Source of the DNA: Candidatus Sumerlaeia bacterium
GTDB taxonomy: Bacteria > Sumerlaeota > Sumerlaeia > JADFCW01
NCBI GenBank assembly: GCA_026415575.1
Contig: JAOAGV010000019.1
Span: forward strand, 9,038-54,144
DNA: 45,107 nucleotides
Reading direction: 5' to 3'
Made by a program: the position numbers and the translations under genes. Numbering within the stretch: the stretch's first letter is position 1; each line of letters opens with the position of its first letter. Under the pieces are notes generated by a model. That model worked only from the letters and a program-made list of their open reading frames with translations. It did no database searches and was not told where the DNA came from. Below are positions 18,343 through 26,558 of the stretch, piece by piece.

Positions 18343-18917
18343 TGGGGCCCGAATTGGTTGTGCCGCTGTTTTTCTTCCTGATCCCCTTTTTGATACCGGT
18401 GCTCTATGTCATCGGCATTTACAACCGGCTGGTCAAACTCCGCTTCACGGTGCGCGAGTCGTGGTCGAACGTGGACACGGAGTTGAAGCGACGCTATGAC
18501 CTCATCCCCAATCTGGTGGAGACGGTCAAAGGCTATGCCAAGCACGAACGCGAGGTGCTTGAGGCGGTGGTGCGGGCGCGCGCGCAGGCAGTGGCCAGCA
18601 CAGGTTCGCCCGCCTCGCAGGCCCGCGACGAAAACGAACTGGTTCGCCAGATGCGGTCGCTGTGGGCGGTGGTCGAGCGCTATCCCGACCTCAAGGCCAA
18701 CCAGAACTTTTTGCGCTTGCAGCAGGAACTGGTCAACACGGAGGACCGGATTCAGGCCGCGCGCCGGTTTTACAACAGCAACGTGCGGGCGATGAATGTC
18801 CTTGTGCAGTCGTTTCCGAGCAATCTGATTGCAGGGTTGTTCGGCTTTAAGGGCGAAGAGTATTTCGAGATCGAGGACTCCGGCGTTCGCGGGCCGGTGG
18901 CTGTGTCCCTGACGTAA
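18342..18917 (+). CDS. lemA: LemA family protein
   Basis: Predicted 191 aa, the standard LemA length. An N-terminal membrane helix (about residues 5-24, PLFFFLIPFLIPVLYVIGIYN) precedes the LemA signature: WSNVDTELKRRYDLIPNLVE, an anti-parallel helical bundle, then ENEL and the terminal FPSNLIAGLFGF motif. LemA proteins are membrane-anchored helical proteins of unsettled function, often encoded with a second membrane protein. Here the partner is the preceding DUF3137-like gene, with a one-base overlap. Confidence 0.95.
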   Translation: MGPELVVPLFFFLIPFLIPVLYVIGIYNRLVKLRFTVRESWSNVDTELKRRYDLIPNLVETVKGYAKHEREVLEAVVRARAQAVASTGSPASQARDENELVRQMRSLWAVVERYPDLKANQNFLRLQQELVNTEDRIQAARRFYNSNVRAMNVLVQSFPSNLIAGLFGFKGEEYFEIEDSGVRGPVAVSLT

Positions 18918-18998
18918 AGACACTCCCCGTAGTCCTCACTTCAGTTGGAACTATATGCAGCAGGCACTTTCCCCCATCCATTTCGACTTGCAGATCTT

Positions 18999-20228
18999 TT
19001 ACGCCCACACACCCGGAATCGTCGTTTTACAGTGCGGGCATTTGCCGTCGGCACCGATCTGCGACCGCGTGACATAGCCATAGCGGTTCACGATCTGCTT
19101 TTTGCAGTTGTGGCAAAACGTATTCTCCCCCGGCGCGCCGGGGACATTGCCGACGTAGGCGTAGCGGATTCCGGCGTCGAAGGCAATCTGGCGGTTGCGT
19201 TCGAGCACACGCGGAGAGGTTGAGGGCAGATTGTTGAGCATATACATCGGATGGAACGCCGTGAAGTGAATCGGAACATCAGGGCCAAGATTCCGGACAA
19301 TCCATTTGCACATGTCGCGGCATTCGGACTCGCTGTCGTTGAGCGTGGGAATAATCAGAACAACAATTTCGAACCAGATGCCGACGGTCTTGAGTTCGAC
19401 AAGGGTGTCGAGCACGGGCTGGAGTTGGCCGTCGCAGAGCTCCTTGTAGAATTTTTCAGTGAAGGCCTTGAGGTCAATCTTGACGCCGCTGAGCACCTTG
19501 CACAGTTCGCGCAGCGGTGCTCTCTGGATATAGCCGTTGGAGATCATGACCGTTCGGACGCCGGTCTTTTTCGCCGCCATGGCGATGTCATACATCCACT
19601 CGTAGAACACCACCGGCTCGTTGTAGGTGAAGGCGATAGACCGCGAGCCTTCGCGCTGGGCGAGTGCGACCATCTGTTCGGGCGTGACATAGACGGCGCG
19701 CACCTGCTCGGGCCGCTTTTGCGAAATCGCCCAATTCTGGCAGAAGCGGCACCAGATGTTGCAGCCGGCCGTGGCGGTCGAAAAAGACGTTGTGGCGGGC
19801 AGGAAATGAAACAGCGGCTTCTTTTCGATGGGGTCCACGTTGAGCGAGCAGGGACGGTTATAGACGAGCGTGAAGTAGTCGCCGCCGCGGTTTTCGCGCA
19901 CACCGCAGCCGCCGCGTTCGAGGTCGGCCACTTCGCACTGGCGCGGACAGAGCGTGCAGACCACGCGTTGGTTCTCGCGCTTTTCCCAGTATCGCGCCGG
20001 AGCGAGAAACTTGTCCGAGGCGGCCGCCACACCCTCGACGCCGGCGTCGGGCATGGCGTCTTGGCCAAAGGCGGGGGCCATTGCTCGATCCGCTGCAAGA
20101 AGGCAGGCTGCGCACGTGCCGCCCAGAACTTGGCGGAGAAATAAACGACGACTCGGACTTGGGATTTTGGTTTTTCGATTTTGCATGGCGTAACCGGCGG
20201 AAGGGTTTGGTGCAAAACAACGTATCAT
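18999..20228 (-). CDS. amrS: AmmeMemoRadiSam system radical SAM enzyme with Tat-like signal
   Basis: Predicted 409 aa from the ATG at 20228, which has GAGG seven bases upstream; an ATG at 20186 (395 aa) gives a more usual signal length but no ribosome site. A twin-arginine motif SRRLFLRQ (RR at residues 27-28) precedes a hydrophobic stretch and AMAPAFG. The radical SAM cluster motif is C156-N-I-W-C160-R-F-C163, with SIAFTYNEPVVFYEW and LSGVKIDLKAF typical of AmrS/PflA-like enzymes. Further cysteines are in the N-terminal CTLCPRQC and a C-terminal CHNC...CPHC zinc-ribbon-like pair. It clusters with the AmrB-AmrA fusion and a DUF362 protein. The reaction is unknown. A Tat signal on a radical SAM enzyme would place it outside the cytoplasm, which is odd. 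The family call is firm. Confidence 0.92.
   Translation of the reverse strand: MIRCFAPNPSAGYAMQNRKTKIPSPSRRLFLRQVLGGTCAACLLAADRAMAPAFGQDAMPDAGVEGVAAASDKFLAPARYWEKRENQRVVCTLCPRQCEVADLERGGCGVRENRGGDYFTLVYNRPCSLNVDPIEKKPLFHFLPATTSFSTATAGCNIWCRFCQNWAISQKRPEQVRAVYVTPEQMVALAQREGSRSIAFTYNEPVVFYEWMYDIAMAAKKTGVRTVMISNGYIQRAPLRELCKVLSGVKIDLKAFTEKFYKELCDGQLQPVLDTLVELKTVGIWFEIVVLIIPTLNDSESECRDMCKWIVRNLGPDVPIHFTAFHPMYMLNNLPSTSPRVLERNRQIAFDAGIRYAYVGNVPGAPGENTFCHNCKKQIVNRYGYVTRSQIGADGKCPHCKTTIPGVWA
20148..20182 (-). repeat. CCAAAATCC-like words in the amrS signal region
   Basis: On the minus strand AAAATCGAAAAACCAAAATC is followed by CCAAGTCCGAGTCG. It is a degenerate repeat of an AAAATCC word and encodes the residues just before the twin arginine of AmrS. 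The remaining spacer up to the DUF362 stop (20229-20446) holds no gene I can support. Confidence 0.4.
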
Positions 20229-20446
20229 TGCAAGACCTCGATTGCGTTGTATCCTGCTAAAACCCCAACGCATCATCCGCGACCGGTGGCCTCTGGTTCA
20301 GCTGATGATTCTCCACCCACTCGGCCCGGATCATCGGCCAAAGTTGTTGTGCGAAAGTCTCCATATGAGCGCCGAAATCTGCATGCATGCGTATGTGTCG
20401 AATGGACGAACGTACTGCAGAAGCCATTCTTGTGGCACGCCGGCTC

Positions 20447-21439
20447 TTACACGTCGGCCACCTCGATTTTCGCCGGGTCGTTCTGCCCCAAGCCTCGTGC
20501 GGCCGCCGTGGCCAGCCAGCGCGGCGGCCGGCCTGTTTCGCTTAGCGGTTTCAACCCGGCTTCCTTGCGTTTGGCCTCGATCATCTGCCAGCCGATCGTG
20601 TCCAAGGCAACCGGATCAACCGATACCAGAAGTGTGTCGGCCTCCCAGCGGAACTTCGGATGATAGGCCGGCCCGGCCTCATACTGCGCGTAAAGTGCGT
20701 CGCAGACAATCAGCCGCATCTTCTGCCGCACCACGGGCAACGCCGCGAGATCGGCAATATAAGGATCGCAGTTGTTGTCGTGATAGCGGTTGGGATTGTC
20801 TATGCAGCCGTAGAGATTCTTCATGCTGACCGCCACGCCCGCCAAATTGTGGTCCTTGAGAACGGGAACGTTGATCAGGGCGGTGGGAAACTGCGTCAGC
20901 AGGGTCGAGAGAAAACCGCCGATCTTGCCGCTGACCGTCATTTGCCCTTCATAGTCGCTTTCGGTGCCGAAACAGCGCCAACCCTTGCCGTTGCGGTTGA
21001 TGGTGTAGCCCGCGCGAATCAACTCGCGGTTGAAACGATCCCACACAAGGATGTTGCCTTCGGGCACACCTGCGCCGAGCAGCCCGCGCACGATGGCCTC
21101 GACGACGGCCGGCTGGGTCGAAAGCCCTTTGCCGCCGAGCGTATTGATCTTCAGCGCGACACGGTCTTTGGGAGAGAACAAGGACTTCCAAGCGGCGGCA
21201 GAGTCAGCGGTGTTAGTTACACGCTTCAGACACTCTCCCAACATTGTGTCCAAAGCCATCGGATCAAACCGGTCGGGCCCTGTTCGCACGTTCGGCTGAT
21301 GCGCGCGCGCCACAAGCGAACGGTCGCCGGTCGCACGGACATTCGTGGTGCTCGGCGATTCCGCCGAACAGGCAAGCACGCTTCCCCCCGCCGCCAGAGC
21401 CAGCGAATCGCGCAAAAACTGTCGCCGCGAAGCATCCAT
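20447..21439 (-). CDS. DUF362 domain protein with Tat/lipoprotein-type signal
   Basis: Predicted 330 aa from the ATG at 21439, two bases after the stop of the AmrBA gene. The N-terminus is a short Tat signal, SRRQFLRD with RR at residues 5-6, and a hydrophobic core ending VLAC at 21-24, which could be a lipoprotein cleavage site. The body carries DUF362 features: VALKINTLGG, STQPAVVEAIVRGL, NVPVLKDHNLAGVAVSMKNLYGC and VDPVALDTIGWQMI. No ferredoxin domain follows, unlike some family members. DUF362 proteins have no known activity. It is flanked by both halves of the AmmeMemoRadiSam system, so a shared process outside the membrane is inferred. Confidence 0.88.
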   Translation of the reverse strand: MDASRRQFLRDSLALAAGGSVLACSAESPSTTNVRATGDRSLVARAHQPNVRTGPDRFDPMALDTMLGECLKRVTNTADSAAAWKSLFSPKDRVALKINTLGGKGLSTQPAVVEAIVRGLLGAGVPEGNILVWDRFNRELIRAGYTINRNGKGWRCFGTESDYEGQMTVSGKIGGFLSTLLTQFPTALINVPVLKDHNLAGVAVSMKNLYGCIDNPNRYHDNNCDPYIADLAALPVVRQKMRLIVCDALYAQYEAGPAYHPKFRWEADTLLVSVDPVALDTIGWQMIEAKRKEAGLKPLSETGRPPRWLATAAARGLGQNDPAKIEVADV

Positions 21440-21441
21440 AC

Positions 21442-23004
21442 CTACTTGCCGGCCGGACCGTGTTCCTTTTCGCCGAAGACCTGCGCCGTAAAGACCTGCA
21501 ATTCCGCGCCCTCTTTCCAAGCCCCGCGCGGCAGCGAGGCCTTGCGGCAAATTCCCTCCAAATACTGCTCGAGGTTCCATCCTTGCTCGACGGGCACCTG
21601 CGGCAGGAACACGCCCTGATTGAACCCTTTCTTGATGATCAGGCCGTGGCGGCCGATGACAATTTCGTCGGGCGACTTGATCTTGCGCAACGGCGACATG
21701 ACCGAAATCTCGATGTCAATTTCGGCAAGTTCGTTTTTCCGCACCGGCGTGAAGCGATAGTCGTTGGTTGCGGCATTGCAGGTATTTTCGATCACGGTCT
21801 CGTAGAGCGGTTTGATCGGTTCGATATAGCCGATGCAGCCGCGCAGGTCGCCGTGTTTGTGGAGCGTAACAAACGCACCGGCGTTGCGGCGGAGGTTCGG
21901 TGTGAGGTTGAATTGGGACAGGTCAATTTTTTTCGAGCCGCGCTCGACCCATTCGGTCAATGTGGCGCGGGCGATTTTCAACAGCGTGTGTTCTTCCTCG
22001 GACGTCAGAATTTTGTCGGATTGCAAGCCGCCGGAGGTCGGGTTGCCGGAAGCGGCCGGCTGAGACGACTCGGCCGGCTTAGTCGCTGAGGGCTTTTTCG
22101 ACGGTGTCGTATAGACGATGGCGCAATAGCCGACGGAGTAGGAGTAGTCGCCGGTCATTTCGCCCGAGATGCGATGCTGCAAGAGGTGGCCCGTGCAATC
22201 GGCGTCGAGGAGTTTGAGCAGCACGGCCAAAGCGAGCCGGCCGCAAATGGTCTCGCCCGGCCCCTCGATATACTTCATAAAGCCCGCGTAGTCTTTCTTT
22301 ACGAGCAGATCGGCGGCACCGAGGTCCGCTTTGTTTTGCTGCGCGGCGGTTGTGTTTTCGAGGTGCGTAAAGTCCGTCCCGATCACCACCAGCGTATCGC
22401 CGAAGATATACGGACGAAGCGCATCGGCTGCGGCCTGAATTTCCGCATCGCCCGCATGGCCGACCAGCACCGGCACCAGCTTCCAGCCGTCTTTGAGCAC
22501 CACTTGCAGGAACGGCAGCTGGTTCTCGTCCGACCATTCGCTGACATGGGCTGGCGGCACGGCGGTGAACGCTTTTGTCGCCAGAAGCGCGCGAACGCAG
22601 TCGCGGTCCACGGGGATGTTGCCGAGCGGGGTTTCATAGGCGTCCACGTCGTTGACGGAAACGCCGCGAAACGGAAAACGGTGGCTCAGCCCGATCACGA
22701 TGACGCGGGCAAACGACCTGCCGCGCACGGCGGCATAGCTGTAGGCCGCCACCGGCCCGGAGTATTCGTAGCCCGCGTGGGGGGCAACCAGTGCCACGAT
22801 TTCGCCTTTGGGCATTTCGAATTTTGCTGCATCGAGATAGCGCTCGATGGACTCCTTCAACCGCTTGGGGTTGCCGTCAAACCACCGGCCTGCGCCCGCG
22901 CAGCGATGGATCTGCTGGCCCGAAGCGCCGCCGCCACATGCTGCAAACAGGGTTCCCATGATCATCACCGCCCCGGCCCACCTACGCCTTGTTTTTGGAT
23001 TCAT
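21442..23004 (-). CDS. amrB-amrA: AmmeMemoRadiSam proteins B (Memo) and A (AMMECR1) fused, exported
   Basis: Predicted 520 aa. The N-terminus is basic (KTRRR) with a hydrophobic core ending LFAAC (Cys 23), a lipoprotein-like signal. Residues about 35-300 are a Memo-like domain: APHAGYEYSG, GLSHRFPFRG, SWD-like DENQLPFLQ, GTDFTH and the CGRLALAVLL segment hold the usual His/Asp/Cys positions of the metal site. A Ser/Pro linker follows, then from about 345 an AMMECR1 domain with RGCIGYIEP and TNDYRFTPV. Fused Memo-AMMECR1 proteins are known in this system. It is the first gene of the cluster, followed directly by DUF362 and then amrS. Function is unknown; Memo resembles class III extradiol dioxygenases. 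The export signal is visible, its use is inferred. Confidence 0.93.
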   Translation of the reverse strand: MNPKTRRRWAGAVMIMGTLFAACGGGASGQQIHRCAGAGRWFDGNPKRLKESIERYLDAAKFEMPKGEIVALVAPHAGYEYSGPVAAYSYAAVRGRSFARVIVIGLSHRFPFRGVSVNDVDAYETPLGNIPVDRDCVRALLATKAFTAVPPAHVSEWSDENQLPFLQVVLKDGWKLVPVLVGHAGDAEIQAAADALRPYIFGDTLVVIGTDFTHLENTTAAQQNKADLGAADLLVKKDYAGFMKYIEGPGETICGRLALAVLLKLLDADCTGHLLQHRISGEMTGDYSYSVGYCAIVYTTPSKKPSATKPAESSQPAASGNPTSGGLQSDKILTSEEEHTLLKIARATLTEWVERGSKKIDLSQFNLTPNLRRNAGAFVTLHKHGDLRGCIGYIEPIKPLYETVIENTCNAATNDYRFTPVRKNELAEIDIEISVMSPLRKIKSPDEIVIGRHGLIIKKGFNQGVFLPQVPVEQGWNLEQYLEGICRKASLPRGAWKEGAELQVFTAQVFGEKEHGPAGK

Positions 23005-23083
23005 GATGCTCGTTTTACTCCTTGCTTTTTCATAACAAGAATCCTATGTTTCCGGCCGAGTGATGTCAACAAGGAGAAAACGC

Positions 23084-24115
23084 ATGATGTCGGGTCTGTC
23101 GGCAAAGGGAGCACGGGTGCAAACCCTGCGCGTAGTGCACATGGGCGTTGGGGCCATCGGATGCGAGGTCTGCCGCCTTGTCCTCGACCGTCCTCATCTC
23201 CGTTTGGTGGGCGCCATTGACACCAACAAAGACCTCGTTGGACGCTCGCTGAGCGAAGTTCTGGGATTGAAGGAAGACTGCGGGGTGACGATTTCCAACG
23301 ACATTGAGGGCACACTGGATGCCTGCGAGCCCGAAGTGGTCATCCATACAACCACGTCGCGCCTGTCCGAGGCGGTGCACGAGATCGAACAAGCCGCGCG
23401 CCACGGGGCCAATGTGGTTTCCTCGACCGAGGAGTTGCTGTTTCCGCGCCTAAACCGTCCGGGCGAGGCGGCCCGTCTCGAAGTCGCCGCGCGCGACAAC
23501 AACGTTGCCATCCTCGGCACGGGTGTCAATCCGGGCTTTGTCATGGACACGCTGGCCGTGCTGGCCACGGCAGTCTGCAGCGAGGTTGAGCACGTTGAAT
23601 GCCGCCGGGTTGTGGACGCCGCCACGCGCCGCCAGCCGCTTCAGCTCAAAGTGGGCGCCGGCCTTTCTGTGGCCGAGTTCGAGTCGCTTCTGGCCCAGGG
23701 GAAAATGGGACACGTCGGACTGACCGAGTCCATCGCGCTGATTGCCACCGCGCTTGGCTGGCAGTGGGACGACATCAACCAACGGACCGAACCGGTGATT
23801 GCCACGCGCGACCTGCGAACGGACTATGTCCAGGTTCAAGCCGGCCAGGTCGCCGGCATTCACAACACCGGCTGGGCAACGGTCGAGGGCCGCGAGCGAA
23901 TCCGACTTGACCTGCAAATGTATGTCGGCGCCGAGGAACCGATGGACGAGATTGTCATCCGCGGCAAGCCTAATATGACCCTGCGCATTCCCGGCGGCAC
24001 GCCCGGCGATGCGGCCACGGCGGCCATCCTCGTCAACGCCGTGCCCATCATCGCCAACGCCGAGCCGGGGCTGCTGACCATGTTGGATATTCCCATCATT
24101 CGTTGCCGGATGTAA
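23084..24115 (+). CDS. 2,4-diaminopentanoate dehydrogenase-like NAD(P)-dependent enzyme
   Basis: Predicted 343 aa from the ATG at 23084, preceded by AAGGAG; an upstream ATG at 23060 has no such site. A Rossmann fold opens with VVHMGVGAIGCEVCRLVL, then a basic-residue-free LVGAIDTNKDLVG. Later come SSTEELLFP, GTGVNPGFVMDTL and a conserved C-terminal GGTPGDAATAAILVNAVP. These features fit the dihydrodipicolinate reductase-like group that includes 2,4-diaminopentanoate dehydrogenase of ornithine fermentation. None of the other ornithine-degradation genes (aminomutase, thiolase) is nearby, so the substrate is uncertain. It is transcribed divergently from the AmmeMemoRadiSam cluster across a 79-nt spacer. 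Confidence 0.8.
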   Translation: MMSGLSAKGARVQTLRVVHMGVGAIGCEVCRLVLDRPHLRLVGAIDTNKDLVGRSLSEVLGLKEDCGVTISNDIEGTLDACEPEVVIHTTTSRLSEAVHEIEQAARHGANVVSSTEELLFPRLNRPGEAARLEVAARDNNVAILGTGVNPGFVMDTLAVLATAVCSEVEHVECRRVVDAATRRQPLQLKVGAGLSVAEFESLLAQGKMGHVGLTESIALIATALGWQWDDINQRTEPVIATRDLRTDYVQVQAGQVAGIHNTGWATVEGRERIRLDLQMYVGAEEPMDEIVIRGKPNMTLRIPGGTPGDAATAAILVNAVPIIANAEPGLLTMLDIPIIRCRM

Positions 24116-24136
24116 AATCCACCTCAGGACCTCACT

Positions 24137-24820
24137 ATGGACTTTCTTGCGCTGCTCGGCGGGGCGTTCCTGCTGAGCGTCCTTCACGGGTTGATCCCCA
24201 ACCACTGGGTGCCATTTGTCCTGTTGGGGCGCGACCGCGGCTGGCGTTCCAACCGGGTCTTGATGGTAACGCTTTTAGGCGGTATAGCACATATTTCCAG
24301 CACGATTCTCATAGGAGTTCTGATTGCGGTGGCCGGTCTGGCGTTCAGCCAGCGCTATGAAGAGGTCATGCGCTGGCTCGGCCCCGCCATATTGCTGGGT
24401 GTCGGTTTGTGGGTTTTTTGGCGCGGCCGCCGGTGCCATCACGGCCATCATCATGCCGAGCCCTTTTCGCACACCGAGGCCTGTCATCATGATGACAATG
24501 AGGGGCTGGAAAATCGCCAACGCCGGCTCGACACCCGCGACATGACCGCCATCGGCGCGCTCCTGCTGATGATGTTCCTTTCGCCCTGTCTCGAATTGGA
24601 GTTCTATTATCTGAGCGCAGTGCCTCTGGGATGGAAGGGCATTGCCGCCGTTTCGGTGATCTATATGCTGGTGACCGTCGGGACGATGCTGGTGGCGGTG
24701 GGAAGTGCGGCACGTGGCTTGCGGCAATTGCGCTGGTCGTTTTTTGAGAAACATGAGCGAAAAATCGGCGGGGCGGTGCTGATCCTGCTTGCCCTGTGGT
24801 GGGCTTTTTTCCCATTATAG
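24137..24820 (+). CDS. Polytopic membrane protein with His-rich loop, probable metal transporter
   Basis: Predicted 227 aa, about six hydrophobic helices. The first holds LLSVLHGLIPNHW, an H-x5-H pattern seen in NiCoT/RcnA and TauE-like exporters. After helix three there is a soluble loop (residues about 98-120) with a cluster of about nine histidines plus two cysteines and acidic residues, a likely metal-binding segment. Helix four carries LLMMFLSPCLELEF. Length and layout suggest a cation or nickel/cobalt transport role; the metal is unknown. It begins 21 nt after the dehydrogenase and probably shares its transcript. Confidence 0.7.
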   Translation: MDFLALLGGAFLLSVLHGLIPNHWVPFVLLGRDRGWRSNRVLMVTLLGGIAHISSTILIGVLIAVAGLAFSQRYEEVMRWLGPAILLGVGLWVFWRGRRCHHGHHHAEPFSHTEACHHDDNEGLENRQRRLDTRDMTAIGALLLMMFLSPCLELEFYYLSAVPLGWKGIAAVSVIYMLVTVGTMLVAVGSAARGLRQLRWSFFEKHERKIGGAVLILLALWWAFFPL

Positions 24821-24900
24821 GTCCGGTGCGATGGGTCTCTTGCACCCGGAGCCTTCCTTCCGCGCGAAATGCATGAGAGGTCGGCGAGGAGGTCGGCGCA

Positions 24901-25554
24901 ATGTCGGTCCCAGCCCTTCACTTCGGTCGCGCCTTCACCCTCATCGAACTGCTGATGGTCGTGGCTATCATCGCGCTACTGGCGGCCATGGCCCTGCCCA
25001 ATTTTCTCGAAGCGCAAACCCGCGCCAAGATCAGCCGCGCCAAAAATGACATGCGCAAGATTGCACTGGCGTGGGAATCCTACCGCGTGGATTGGAATTG
25101 CTACCCGCGCGACGCCGACAACGACCCCACACGCTCGCAATGGTGGCAGAACGGCTTGTCCCAAGTTACCACGCCGGTGGCCTATATCAGTTCACTTCCG
25201 ACCGATCCGTTCTTTGGCAAAGTGGTCTCCGGCTCCAACGACAACTGGGTCTCGCCGTCCTATGAGGTGGCCAGCGCCGTGGCTACCATGCCGCCGAATG
25301 CCCCCGCCCCTTGGGGCGCCCCCGACAACGGCTACGATTGCTATTGCGTGTTCTCCGTCGGCCCCGACTTGCGCGAGCACTTTACCAACAACGACGACTG
25401 GCCCGCCCGCAGCAACTGCAACTTTATTCCCTACGATCCGACCAACGGCACGGTCAGCCTCGGCGATCTTACGCGACTCGGCGGCCACTACCGCATCGGG
25501 CCTTGGACCATTGACGGTGTGAGCTGGGAACTGTGGAGTCTCCCGTTCGATTGA
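24901..25554 (+). CDS. Type II secretion / type IV pilin-like pseudopilin (GspG-like)
   Basis: Predicted 217 aa; the ATG at 24901 follows GGAGG by eight bases. The prepilin signal AFTLIELLMVVAIIALLA has cleavage expected between A11 and F12, with the essential Glu as the fifth mature residue (E16). The usual Gly at -1 is replaced by Ala. The next segment (NFLEAQTRAKISRAKNDMRK) is typical of GspG-like proteins of Planctomycetes/Hydrogenedentes-type bacteria. The C-terminal domain is about 150 residues and aromatic-rich. No other secretion or pilus assembly gene is near, so it is an orphan minor pilin or one of many dispersed paralogues. Confidence 0.88.
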   Translation: MSVPALHFGRAFTLIELLMVVAIIALLAAMALPNFLEAQTRAKISRAKNDMRKIALAWESYRVDWNCYPRDADNDPTRSQWWQNGLSQVTTPVAYISSLPTDPFFGKVVSGSNDNWVSPSYEVASAVATMPPNAPAPWGAPDNGYDCYCVFSVGPDLREHFTNNDDWPARSNCNFIPYDPTNGTVSLGDLTRLGGHYRIGPWTIDGVSWELWSLPFD

Positions 25555-25574
25555 AAAACGCCTGAACTTGGGTT

Positions 25575-26558
25575 TCACCGCTGGGGTTTTCCCCGCGCCG
25601 AATCGCAATCGGCGGGGCTGCCGCGCAGTTTTTCGAGAGCGTGGGGAAGGGCCGGAAGAATGACGGCGAGGTTTTCTGTCGCCGCACGCTTCGAGCCGGG
25701 CAGGTTCACAATCAGTGTGTTTTTTCGGATGCCCGAGACGCCGCGTGACAGCATGGCGTGGGGCGTTTTTTGGAGCGACGCCGCCCGCATCGCCTCGTCC
25801 AGTCCGGGGGTCGGGCGTTCGATGAGACTACGCGTGGCTTCGGGCGTAACGTCGCGCGGCGAAAGTCCCGTCCCGCCGACCGTCAACACCAGATCAATGC
25901 CGTGCCCGTCGCTGTAATGCCGAAGGCTGTCGCCGATCGCAATAACATCGTCGTGAACCACCTTGCGGCGATAAACATGGAACCGGCCCGTTGCTTGCAG
26001 CATTTCGATGACCGCCGGGCCGGCTGTGTCGTCGGCAAGACCCGACGCGCAGCGGTCGCTGGCCACCAGCACCACCGCTTGGAACAAATCGCGCGATACC
26101 ACCAGTGCAAGCGCCACCGGATCGCCCGGCCGCACTTCGCCGCTGCGGGTAACTTTGGCAAACACGCCGGCTCGCGGCATGATGCAATTACCCGTCCGTT
26201 TCTGAATGTCGCAGCCTGTGTGGCAATCCTTGCCGATCTGGCAAATCTTCAGTTCCGCCTCACCGCCGATGCGCAGAACCGATCCCAATCCAAGCCGGTT
26301 GAGGTCAATGCCGCGCAGCGCGAGGTTTTCGCCGAAAACACCCGGAACGATGGCACTATCCCGTACGGCCAAAGACTCGATGGCCGCGATGTCGAGCAGA
26401 CTGACCTGCCGGTGCCACGCACCGGCATGGGCATCGCCTTCGATGCCATAGTTGGCGCGCAAAACAGCGCGTTCGACCGGCTGCTTGGGCTGGCCTTTGA
26501 ACGCACCGACACAAACATGAACCAACGTGCCCTGTGCGGATTTCTCTTTGCCGTTCAT
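25575..26558 (-). CDS. mogA: MOSC domain - MogA (molybdopterin adenylyltransferase) fusion
   Basis: Predicted 327 aa from the ATG at 26558, which overlaps the moaC stop by four bases (ATGA). Residues about 8-160 are a MOSC domain (NYGIEGDAHAG, GENLALRGID, and the conserved GKDCHTGC). Residues about 165-315 are a MogA/MoaB domain: VASDRCASG, TVGGTGLSPRDVTPEAT and NLPGSKRAATENL. MogA activates molybdopterin by adenylation before metal insertion by MoeA. MOSC domains are linked to Mo-cofactor sulfur carriage. The union of the two in one chain, inside a moeA-moaA-moaC operon, points to a joint step late in cofactor maturation. Convergent with the pseudopilin, 20 nt apart. Confidence 0.92.
   Translation of the reverse strand: MNGKEKSAQGTLVHVCVGAFKGQPKQPVERAVLRANYGIEGDAHAGAWHRQVSLLDIAAIESLAVRDSAIVPGVFGENLALRGIDLNRLGLGSVLRIGGEAELKICQIGKDCHTGCDIQKRTGNCIMPRAGVFAKVTRSGEVRPGDPVALALVVSRDLFQAVVLVASDRCASGLADDTAGPAVIEMLQATGRFHVYRRKVVHDDVIAIGDSLRHYSDGHGIDLVLTVGGTGLSPRDVTPEATRSLIERPTPGLDEAMRAASLQKTPHAMLSRGVSGIRKNTLIVNLPGSKRAATENLAVILPALPHALEKLRGSPADCDSARGKPQR

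Noticed and set aside
25545-25610. Possible bidirectional terminator between the pseudopilin and MOSC-mogA
   Set aside because: GAAAAACGCC and GGGGTTTTCC pair imperfectly and the second arm lies inside the mogA coding end.
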